From: Malurus cyaneus samueli
Taxonomy: Eukaryota; Chordata; Aves; Passeriformes; Maluridae
Length of the DNA: 64,000 bases
Direction: 5' to 3'
Assembly (NCBI GenBank): GCA_009741485.1
Contig: CM019236.1
Location: 44,233,920-44,297,919 of the forward strand
Part shown: positions 24,775 through 35,620 of the stretch, one piece after another
How positions within the stretch are numbered: the first letter of the stretch is position 1
Layout: each line of letters opens with the position of its first letter
Notes under the pieces: generated by a model
The model's input: only the letters and a program-made list of their open reading frames with translations
Databases searched by the model: none
Told to the model about the DNA's origin: nothing
Made by a program: the position numbers and the translations under genes

Positions 24775-25345
24775 GTCAGTGATCTGTACAAGGGGATCAA
24801 GTCACCCTCTGTCAATTTGCAGATGACACCAAGCTCGGTGGAGTGTTGATGTGCTGGAGGGCAGGAAGGCCCTGCAGAAGGATCTGGACAGGCTGGATTG
24901 ATGGGCTGAGGATGATGGTATCATATTCAATGAGGCCCAGGGCTCGGTCCTACCTTGGGTCACAACAACCCTGTGCAGCACTGCAGGGAGAGTGGCTGGA
25001 AAGCTGTCTGGGGGAAAAGGACCTTGGGATGATGGTTGCCAACAGATGAACATAAACTTCCCAGGTGGCCAAGATGGCCAATGGTATCCTGGTCTGTATC
25101 AGCAATAGAATGGACAGCAGGACCAGGGCAGGGATTGTCCCCCTGTACTTGGCACTGGTGAGGCCACACTGTAAGTTCTGTGTCCAGTTCTGGGCCCCTC
25201 ACTGCAAGAAGGACATTGAGGTGCTGCAACATGTCTAGAGAAGGGCAGTGGAACTTGTGAAGGGTGTGGAGCAAAAGTCCTATGAGGAGTAGCTGAGCGA
25301 ATGGGTTTAGCCTGAAGAAGAGGAGACTCTACAATTACCAGAAAG
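24775..25345 (+). mobile_element. CR1 LINE fragment inserted in the pyrimidine tract
   Basis: A plus-strand CR1 piece from the end of the reverse-transcriptase region. It contains FVSDLYKGI-like then LQMTPSSV-like frame-shifted sequence encoding FADDTKLGG-type text (TTTGCAGATGACACCAAGCT at 24819-24838) and GACCTTGGGATGATGGTTGC. These are followed by CGCTCxGTxAGGCCxCACTG-type and TGTGTCCAGTTCTGGGCCCC motifs and the CTATGAGGAG/GAGGAGACTC pair. It has no octamer tail and no intact frame. Pyrimidine sequence resumes soon after, so the element split a pre-existing tract or the tract grew around it. Confidence 0.85.
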
Positions 25346-28300
25346 GAAGTTTAACAAAGTTTCTTCTGTGCTTTGCAATCAGTGTGTCAATTTAGGCACT
25401 TTGCTCTCCTATTCTCTCTTGCTGTGGTGTCTAACATTCACTCTCATGCATTTCCATCTTCCTGTTTTTCTCTACTTGCAGTTTGTCTCACTACAGCTTT
25501 CTGTCTCTCACTATCCCCTTTGTCTCACTTGCTGTTTCACTCTCTGTCTCACTGTACTTCTCTCTTCTGTTTACTATCCCTCCCTCTTAATCACATCCCC
25601 CAGCCATTCCTCTCCCTGCTGAACTTTCCATCTCACTCTGGACCTCTTTGTTTGCCTCCCTCTTCCCAATCAATCTCTCTCTGACCTCTCTCTTTTGTTT
25701 CCTCCATCTCTTCTATCTCCAATCTTTCCTTCTCCATGTGAGGGGCTTTTCCTTCCTTCATTTGTGTCCCTGTCCCGCAGCTTTCCTTCTCTTCCAGACA
25801 TGTTTTGCCTCTCTCTCACTTTGCTTCTCACATGAATTGTTTTTTTCTTGTGCTTACCTTTTTACGTTTGCCCTTGCTTTGCCTCTCACTTTCTCTATTC
25901 CTCATGTGCCTTCTCACCTCTTGACACATTCTTGCATGCCCTTTCCCTCTCTTCCACACTTTCATTCCCTTACTTGTGTTTTCCCTACACTGCTTGCTGT
26001 TTCTTGCTCTTGGCATCCCACTGTCTTCCTCTCTCTATCCGTCTGTCTCTTGGGCTTTCCCTTTGTCTTGGATGTGTTTTCACTCTCTCCTCCTCACAAA
26101 TTATCCCCCAGTCTCACTGTTATCTTTATTCCCTTTGTTTAGCTTCTGCCTTTGTCTCTGCTTGTATTAGGCTTTCTCTGGACTCCTCTCTGGCCTTCCA
26201 CTTCTCTCTCTCCCTCCCTGTTTTTCCCTCTTAACAGTGTGCTTTTTTCAGTCAGTTCCGTCTGACATCTCAACCTTTCCTCCCTCTTGGCCATGTTCCC
26301 CTCTTCTCACAGAAACTGTCTCCTTCATGGAGACGTGCTTTCTCTCCCATTCTGATCAGCCTTCTCTTTCACTGACCCTTCCTGTCTCCTACAACCTTAA
26401 ACACATCTGCTTTCTTTCACACACGTTACCTCTCACACACGTTGCTTCTCTTGATTTCCTTTTCTCTTACATTCTTGTGAACATTCATTCTCTTGTGTGT
26501 TTCTTTTGCAGTTCTTCTGTGTTCCTCACTTTTCCTCCCTACGGTCATGCCTTTGATTTCTCTTTCTCTTTCACTCATTTTCTCTATGCATTTTTCTCTC
26601 TTCTGCGCCAAAATTCCTCCTCTTTCTGAGATATGCTTTCCTTCTCTCTCTGATAGGTTTCTCTAACATATTTCTGTTTTTGCAGTTTTCCTCTTTTGCT
26701 TGCACTTTCACAGTTGTAATTTCTTACCCTTGCACTATCTCTTACAATCCTTTGCTGCCCCTCTTGCATATTTCCCTTTTTTCTCTCTTCCTGTTTCATC
26801 TGATTCCCTTTCCCCCATCCCATGCCCTTTCCACCCACCTTGTTTTGCCTGATTTTCTGTCTTCAACTGCCTTGACCCTCCACCTCTTTTTACCTCTCTC
26901 TCAAACTGTCTTTGCTTGTGACTCACATGCTGTTCGATCACTGAGAATTTTCTGCTTTCTTGCGCACACCCTCCCTCTCATGGTTGTGGCTTTTTGTTTC
27001 TACTCACCATTCACTAGTCCATTCTCGACTGCTCACTTCCTCCCTCTCTTGCTTATTCTCACCTGAGTCTTCCATTTGTTTCAGATATGTTTTCCCTCTC
27101 TTTTCAATGTGCTTTACTATTCTGGTGGATGTACTTTCTCACCCTCTGGTAAGCTTCCCTCTTGCTTGTGCTTTTCTTCTCCTGCTTTTGTCATCTCCCT
27201 GGTGTGCTCCCACTCACTAGCACACTCTCCAGCATGGTTTTCACGTTCTCTCTGTTTTCCATATTTTTTCTCCTCTCTTCCATGCCCACATTCCAATTAG
27301 CTCACCTTTCCTTGGGCTTTTGCACCCTCTTCCGTGTTCCCCCTCTCTCTTCTGCTGTACCTCTTCCTAGTGCAATTCCCTTCACTTTACCTCACAGATG
27401 GTTCACTTCTCTCTCATGTTACCTTCCTCTCTGTCATACTTGCCCTCTCTCTGATGTGATTTCTTGCTTGCTCCTGCTTTTCCGGTGTGATTTCCCTCTT
27501 GCCTGTGCTTTCAGTTTCTTGGTGTCCTTTCCTTCTTTCTCTCATGCTTTGAGTCTCTTGCCACCCTCTCTCTGTTCCCTTCTTCCCAGCTAGTTCTCTC
27601 CAACCCTCTTCATTTCCCTCTCCCTGCCTTCTCTCCCTTCACTGTCCCACATACATTCCAACTGGCACACATACATTTCACTGTCCCACATACATTCCAC
27701 CTGGCACATTTCACACATCTCCTCCATCCCATCTGCATGTCTCTCTCATGAATCTCACCTGTCTTTTTTCTCAGACAAGCATTACCTCACTCTTTCTATT
27801 CTTTTCCCTCTTAGTTTCACTTTGCCTCTCTTGTTTGGCATTTTCCCTTGTGTCTTTGCTGTCCTGTATGTTTATTCTTTCTCAGGTGTTTCCCTGTCTA
27901 AATGTCTTTTGTTCTAAACTCTTCATCTCGCGTCCCCATCTCTCATGTGCATCATGCCTCTTTCACACACTTCTGTCTTCTGATTTTATTTTGCTCTTGC
28001 ATCCATTTTTGCATGTGCTTTTTCTCCTTCCACCTGGTATCCCTGTTTGCTTTGCCTTTCTGATGCTTTGCCTCTTTCCCTTGACTTCACTTCTAATCTT
28101 TTTCTCTCACACCTTCCCTTTCATATACTTCCCACACCCTTTCCCTCTGTCTCTGTTGGGCCCTTTGCCCTTGTGTACTGCACCTTGTGCCTGTCTATCT
28201 CAACAGCCTCCCTTTCACATGCATCCTCCGCACTCTCATGTGTTTCCCCTCACATGAATTCTGCCTGTTATGCCTGTCCATGTGTGCTTTTCCTTGCTTG

Positions 28301-31300
28301 CTGCTCTCATTCTTTGGCACTCTCCTCTCTCATATCTTATTAGTCCTCATTTCTGTGTCTTCCTCCCTCTCTTGCATGCTTTATGTATCACCAAATTACC
28401 CTTCCTGTTTGCACTTTCGATGTCACTTGTGCTTTCTGTCTCATCTAGTGTCTTGTTCCCTCTGTCTTGCTGTTGCTGTCACTATCCTTCTGTCTTGCTC
28501 CCTCTCTTTTTCTCTAGCTTTCTGTCTCTCCTAATTCCCTCTCTCTTACTGTCCTCAGTTCCCCCTTACCTCTCTTTCTTCAGCTCCCATCCTTTTTATC
28601 ACTTGCCTCCTCTTCGTCACACACTTTCCCAGCTATGCACAATTTGCTTCCCTCTCACCTGCCGTATGTCTGTCATGTGCTTCCCCTGAACTTAGCATGG
28701 TTTACTGATGTCATGTTGCCCTCACCTTGCACTTCCTCACACTTTCTCCCCATCTCCACCTTATCCAAATTCCGTCTCTCACACACATCTTCCCTCATGC
28801 TGTCATTCAGTTTTACTGTCTGGCGTATGTTTTTTGTACTGGACGCGCACTTTGTGTTTGATCTCTAATGCTTTGCTTCCCTTGAATGCTGTTTCTTTCC
28901 CTTGTGCTTTACTGTTTCCATTTTTATCTCATGACAAGTCTTTCTCTTTCACTAACCTATCTCTCATGCTTTCCCACCTTTCTCACATATTTTCTTTCTT
29001 GGATTTCCCTCTTGCTTACATTTCCAGTCTCTGGCTAATGCTTTCCTCCTCTAGCTTGCTACCTTCCACTCTATTGCTCTGTCCTTGTCCCACTTGCTCC
29101 CCTTCACACTTCCTCTAGCTTTACATCTCTCACGGTAGATTTCATATGGCCTTACTGCTGTCCTGGATGTTCATGTCCTCTCTCTTGAATGTGCATTTTC
29201 TCTTTCTGGGGTGCACTTTGACCCTTTCTCTTGCTTTCTGTCTCTCCCTTGCGTGCCTTCACTCATTTGTGTGTGTCATCTTTCTCTTGCCGTCTCTGTG
29301 CCACGTTGCTCTTCTGCTGCCCCCCTTTCTTGCTTTGCTTTAAAAGGCACACAATTCTCCTCTCTTACTGTCAGGTTCCTGTGCTCCTTTCCTTCCTCTC
29401 TCTCATGCTGCCACTACTGCTCTTTTATTATGTCTTCTTGCTTTCCCTTCTCCCTTCTTTCTCTTCTTCTTGTTTTTCTTCCCTTTCTCACATGCTTTCC
29501 TCTTCTTCCTCACCTTCCCCACATTCTTCTCCCTATCATGCTCTTTCATTTTGCCACCTTGTTCCCTTGCATGCTTCACTTGCACTTTACCCCCTGCACA
29601 TGCTGTTACTCTTGGTTGTGCTTCCGCTGTGTCTCATTCAGTAGCACTCCTCCCACTGTTTACTTGCTAGTTCCCTCTCTCTTTGCATTCCTCTTCTCCA
29701 TAATTTTATTCATCTTGCTGCCTCCTCACTTTCCCTCCAAAACTCACCCTAATGTTTCTCACCCTCTGTTTCTTCCTTACTCTCCTTGCCTCTTATGCAC
29801 CTTTGCACTCACTGGCGTACACAGGTTCTGTCACTCCCACATGCTCCTTCCCCATCAGTCTCTCTCTTGGGGTCTTTCCCACTCCCTTTTACCCCCTTCA
29901 CCCCTCTCTGGACATCTCTTCCCTCCCACCCTTACTTTACATTTGAATCCCCCTAACCCTGTTTATCAGACTCTTACCCTCTTTTACTTTTTCACACACT
30001 TCCATCTCTCTTGCTTGCTTTCTCACACTTGCCTCACAGGGCTTCCCTTTCTGCCATGCTTCCCTTGGCACCTACTCTTCTGCATATGCTCTTCACTATC
30101 CCTACTATGCTCCTTATTTTTTTCCCTTTTTTGTGGGTTCTCTCACATTTTGTTTCTCTTTTTATGCTTCATTGTCTTTAATGCTTTCCCTTTGCCACAT
30201 TCAATTTTGGTTGAACAGTATCCCAGTCACTCTTGCTTGAACTTTTCTATTCTCATGCACACTGCCTCTTTCTTCCCCATGCCTTCACTTGCTCTTTCAC
30301 TTCCCCTCCTCTTTTGCTCATGCTTTCTGCCCCTTTTTCACACAATCCATACCTCGGTATTTTTAAGCACTTTCCTTTTAGTTAATTCTTTCAATTTCTA
30401 GAATACTCTCTTCTTCGTGCCTTTGTTTCGTTGCATGTGGTTTTTCTTTGGTCTGCTGCAGTTTTCCTTTCTTGCACACTCTTCTCCCTTGTGTATACTT
30501 CCCCTTGCTCTTTGCCTCACAGTCTGTCATTGGTCTCATTCTCTCTCAAGTTTTCACTCCCTTGCATGCATGCTTTTCTCTATGTAGTATGTCACCTCTC
30601 TGCTGCATGTATTTTTCCTCTCTGGCACACTTTCTCCATCTCACAGCTTTCTGCTTCCTCTGTATTGATTATTCTTACTCTCTCATTCTTGCTTTTACCT
30701 TCCCTCTCCTGGGCACATTTCCCTCCCTCATGCAGCCCTCTTCCTCCCTCTGTGTGCTGACTTGGAAATTTCCCCTCTCACTTGTGTACTTTCCTGTTCT
30801 GTCACATGCTTTTGATCTTCCATATGTGTATTCCTAATAAAAATGCCTTATTTTTTCTATACATAAATTCCTTCTCATTTTTCCATCCACTTTGCCCTGT
30901 CTTTCCCCTCTCTGACACCTTTTCATTGTTTCTGTCACACCTTTCCTCTCATGCACACTCTCTGTTATTTTCTCTCTCAGTTCCCCATATGCACATTTCT
31001 TCCCCATTCATTGTTTGTCCCTGGTGTGCTTTCCCTCTTTTTCTCTGACGTTTTTCATCCTTTCTCATACTTCTCATATTTCTCTCATGTGCTTTCTCCT
31101 CCTCAGTTTCCTTTTCTATTGTGCACTTTCCCTCTCTGATAGGCTCTTTCACTTTCTCATACACACTTCACCTCTTGTTCACTCAAGCATCCCTTGTCTC
31201 TACTGTGAATGTTTATCACTTTCACGCTCTCTTGGTCAGTCTCATTCAGCATACGTTCCCCTCTTGAGCCTATTTCCCCTCTCAGATAGTTTCCTTCTTG

Positions 31301-33345
31301 GTGGAACATCCATCTGATCCTGTTTCAGTCCCTCTTGAATGCTTTTTCATCTGTCCTGTTGTGTAGTATTTCCTTTCCTCTGTTACGCAGTTTACCTCAG
31401 TCATCTCTCTAGGACACTCTTCACACTTCCCAATAATTTCTTGATTTCTTTTTGCCACTTTCTCTTAACCACTTCTCTGTCATTCAGTGTTCCTTTAATG
31501 TGTGAGCTTTCCCCTTCTCTCTGGTACACGATACCTCTGTCCTCTCTGTCTTGCACCATCCTCTCTCATTGATACACTTTCCCTCAATTTCTCTAAGACA
31601 CGTTTATCCTTTCTCTGTCACATGCCTTTCTGCAATTGCTGTCTCATTATACTTTCCCTGTTTCCCTTGCCTATTTTCCGCTCTGTCTGCACTTTCCCCT
31701 GTACTTCACATACCTTACATGTCATACGTCTCACTTTATCTGTCTTGTACTTTCTTTTGCTAACAGTCTCACTTTTCCTTCCTATCTTACATGCTTCCTC
31801 TCTGTAAGACTTTCCTTGTATCTCATGTTTACCCCTTGTCCTTTCTGTTTTAACTCTCTCTCATGTGCTTGCTTTATAGATTCTTATAGATTCTGTGTAT
31901 TTCTGCTCTGTTGTGTATTCTTTCCCTTAATTTCAAGCACTTTTCTTGTACATGTGCATGCTCTCCCTTTCTCTTCTATGCACTTTTCCTCTTTTTCCTT
32001 CTTGTGCTCCTTCTCTCTTGAGCCTCTTTCTTCTTTCAGTCAAGCTCCTTCCCTCTGTCTTCCATGTGAGGATTTTCCTCTCTCCTGTGGACATCCTCTT
32101 TTGCATTCAATTTCTTGCCATTATTGGGCCTTTTTATGTCTCTCTTGCACAATTTTCTTTCTTTACCTCATGCCGTGCTCACTGCCTTACACACTACCTC
32201 TTTGCTTCTGTGTTCTTCTCTCTTCTTTGCTCCCTGTCAGTCTTTGCTTATGCTTGCCCTTTTCCTTTCATTCTTCTTTCCTTTTTGCTTGCTCTCTTGT
32301 CTTTGCTTTTCTTCCCCTCTGCCTGACTTTCTTTATTCCCTTCTCACTCTTTTCTATCTGTTCTTTTTTCTCTCCCAATCCCACTCTGGATTTCTTTGCC
32401 CTGCTTTTGTTCATATTTCTCATCCTTATGCTCTCATTCCATTGCTTCATCTCTCACTCACTTTGGCCCTCTCTTCTGACTATTTTTCCCCATTCCCTCC
32501 CTTCTCCATCCTTCTTTGTACTCATTGTTTGTCTTTTCTATCTTCCACCTCTTTCTCCCTCTCTTATTTTTTCTCTTATCCTTCATTTTCCCTTTTCCCT
32601 TTATCTTGCCTTTTTGGTCAGTCTCTCTTTTATCTCTTCTTCTAATTCTGTCTCTTTCAAGTCTCTCTCTGCATTGCTCTCACCCCTCCATCCCCTTTCT
32701 GTCTTTTCCTCTTGCTTCCACTATTTTGCCCTTTCCCGTCTTGCTTTTTTCAATGCTTTGCTTTCACATTCTTCTTCTCCACAAAGCCTCCCAGCATTTG
32801 TCTCTTTCCTGTGCTCCTTGCTCTTTCTCCTGTGCTTCTTCCACTCTCTGTCTGTCTTCCTCCTAAACCTGTCTTTCTGGGTCTCCACTTTTCTTTTATT
32901 TCCTCTTACCTTTACCTCTCTTACTTTCTTCTTGCCTCTCCCTTTTTCTTTACTTCTGCACGTGTCCTTTCTTCATCTCTCTATATCTCAATCTGGATCC
33001 ACCTCTCCCTCTTTCTCCTGTGTTTCTTCTCTTCCTGCCTCTGTCCTTTTCACCTCCTGTCTTTCACGCTGCTTGTTCCATGTCTTTTCACTCACCCCTC
33101 TCTTTTCACTCATGCTTCCTTCATCTTCTGCTTATTTTCTCCCTTCCATTCTCCTGTTTCCTTTCTCTCTTGCTCTTACCATCCTGCTCGCTCAGCTGTC
33201 TCTGTTCTCTCCCTCCCCCTTTTGCTCTCAAGCTCTCCCCTATTGCCCTCATTTTTTCTGCCTCCCTTTCTCTCTCTCTTCCTCTCTCTAACAATGTCCA
33301 CATTTTCCTCAGAGTTCTCTTCTAAGTTCCCCAGCCTCACTGAGC
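25346..33345 (+). repeat. Pyrimidine-rich tract, segment 3 (~8 kb)
   Basis: The main body of the tract. Hand counts give 53/60 pyrimidines at 32521-32580 and 47/60 at 29221-29280. Recurring words are CTTTCCCTCTCTC, CTCATGTGCTTT, CTCACACA and TTTTGCAGTT. One 16-mer (GCACTTTCCCTCTCTG) is identical at 24172-24187 and 31123-31138. A short direct repeat with 39-bp spacing lies at 27641 and 27680 (ACTGTCCCACATACATTCCA). Towards 32300-33300 the sequence is nearly pure CT/TC. The tract ends abruptly near 33345. It sits in the sense orientation of PIGG, so the pre-mRNA would be C/U-rich. Long open frames here are by-products of composition. Confidence 0.88.
27641..27708 (+). repeat. Direct repeat within the pyrimidine tract (39-bp spacing)
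   Basis: Two near-identical copies, ACTGTCCCACATACATTCCA followed by ACTGGCA or CCTGGCA, begin at 27641 and 27680. This is one of the few well-preserved tandem pairs in the tract and suggests fairly recent local duplication. Confidence 0.85.
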
Positions 33346-34525
33346 ATACTCAAAGTGTAAATTAACATCTTTAATCTTCTGAAAGTTGTGTCCTATCTGT
33401 TTACTTTACATTTTCTCTCAGAGCCAGGATTACAATTACAGTATCACAAAATCTATGGCATGAAAAATCCTGTGCTGATTTATCTGTCTTCTCGGCTTGA
33501 GTCCAGGGAGCAAGAGGGTCGGCAGCTACTAAATTGAAGTATCTTCATCAAAAATCCAATTGGTCTTGTAAAATAAGTATTTCCCAATATGAAGCCATTT
33601 TTGTTTACTCTTAATTTTATGCTTCATGGTATTAGCATTGTCTTTTCCTTTGCAGAGATGGGTATGGGTTTACAAATCATGCTGTAATCCATTTTGGGAG
33701 AAAAGGGCTCTACAGCCTTTATCCTAATGCTGTGTATTGTTCTTAAAAGTAATTTGCCACAGCAGAATTACTAAGAAGTGCAGCACTCCTATAAACTTGC
33801 CAAAGGAAAAAGTGTGTACGATACTTGGGCTAGGTAAGAGTATTCTGTGTAATCCTAGAAGAACCTCATCGTGCCACAAGGAATAAAGAGTCTCTGCTGA
33901 TGAATATGCTGTACATTGTGCCAGAAGAAGCTGTGAAGAAAGTTGTGAGCAATATTCTGATACAACACATGAAGTGTACAGAACGCACTGAAGAAATTAT
34001 CCCCTTCCTCTCTTAAATTAGTAAGACCTGCATGATTATGTTATGCTCTTGATGGTTCATGCTGCTGCTCAAGCAGAAACAGTCATTCAGAGGATAATTT
34101 CTGGAAAAAGAGCATCATATTTGTAGACTTTTGCTTACATACTCTTTATTATGGAAGTTTCTAGATGTAATCTGTACTTTTTCTGGCAACGTCCTTGTCC
34201 TGCTGTTCTTACACGTTTTTTTCTTTTTCACCATTAGTTTCTGTCTTGATTCCGTGGTCAAATAACTGACTGCTTGGTTCTGGTAGCTGTGGATAGGACT
34301 GTTACATGAGATCCTGTCCTTCTGAATTTATCTAGGATTTTTCTATCTTCCTTTCTCACACCTTTTTCTTGAAGCTAACAAATTCTTCTTGAATGTGTGT
34401 GTTACTGGGATGGCAGGAGTAATTTGAGGAGAGAGCTGTTATTTTAGTTAAGTCACAAGTTTAAAAATAGTTACTGTAGTGGAAAAATACAAGCAAGAAT
34501 TGACTCTGCCCTCAGTGCAGAAGAA
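33346..34525 (+). other. PIGG last intron right of the tract; no feature seen
   Basis: Composition returns to balanced AT-rich intron sequence. No exon, RNA or repeat family is recognised. Confidence 0.65.
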
Positions 34526-34529
34526 TGAG

Positions 34530-35620
34530 CATTGCTTCACACAACCAGAGAACACCTCAGATCAGAGATGCCCTTAAAAGATGCTCTGATTCAACCTTTT
34601 CTGGGACTCCATGAGATCATCTAACACACTGTCCAATCTTGTCTTGAAAATCTGCAGTGATGGAGACTCTACCACATCCCTGGGAAGACTATATACGTAA
34701 TTGATTGTTCTCACTGTAGAGCATGTCTTTCTGATACTGAGATGAAATCTCTCCCAGTGCAGCTTGTACTCATTGCCTTATGTTTTCTCCAGATATTTCC
34801 TGGTGAGGAGGGCACCTCCATCCTTTGTAGCCATCTTTAAGTACTGAAGTACTGGAATATTGTGCTGAAGTCTCCCTGAGCCTTCTTCTTGGAGAAGAGA
34901 CTTAACTCCTACAGTCTAACCTTAGTAAGCTCTTTCATCCTCTCTAGTCCTCCTTTAGAGCCTCTCCAGCCTGTCCATGTCATTTTGGAAGGGTGGGTAC
35001 CAGTACCAGTACATAATACTACAAGTATGTCCTGCCAAGAACTTAATAGAATGGGATAATCACATTTCTCCCTGCTGGTAATGCCTCTGAGGATGCAGCC
35101 AAGGACATGATTTGCCTGTTGCCACAGCCCTCTGCTGACTCATGTTTGTCTTCCTGTTCCCCCAATACCCCCAGGTCCTTTTCAGCCACACTGTTCCCTA
35201 GACACACCCATCCTTGCCTGTACTGGGCCCTTGGATATTGTGACCCAGGTGCAGGGCTTTTTACTTGTCTTTGCTAAGCCTGACAGGTCTCTCTGGAAGA
35301 TAGCTCTCTCTTCTGACATGTCCACCTTGCCTCCCAGTTTAGAGTCAAGAGTACATTGGTGAAGGTGCTTTCAATCCTGTCATCTAGATAATTTATGAAA
35401 ATGTTGAGCAGTTTGGGGCTCAGTAAAATTCATTGTGTGATCTTCTTGTGACTGGCTGCCACACTGAGTAAAAAACATAGATTACCACCCTTTGTGGTCT
35501 TGTTGGCCAGTTTCCTACTCATACTTAAATAAATTGCATCATCTTACAGAAATGCCTCATGTCACTGCTAGTGTGTCTCTTTATGCTGGTATATTTTAAC
35601 CTGTTAAGCTTGAGGTTAAT
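34530..35620 (-). mobile_element. CR1 LINE 3' portion, minus strand
   Basis: A well-recognisable reverse-complement CR1 of about 1.1 kb. Diagnostic + strand text includes TCTTGTCTTGAAAATCTGCA, AGTGATGGAGACTCTACCAC, ATCCCTGGGAAGACTAT, GAGCCTCTCCAGCCTGTCCA, TCCTGCCAAGAACTTAATAG and GACCCAGGTGCAGGGCTTTT. It is 5'-truncated and has no intact frame. The 3' octamer tail (expected near 34530) is not preserved. Confidence 0.85.

Noticed and set aside
29211..30401. 396-codon plus-strand open frame
   Set aside because: Same cause: pyrimidine-rich tract. There is no frame preference and no splice or start context worth supporting.
31636..33291. 551-codon plus-strand open frame
   Set aside because: It lies wholly in C/T-rich tandem sequence where stop codons are rare. 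Other frames are open over the same bases and the translation is a Leu/Ser/Phe/Pro string with no domain.
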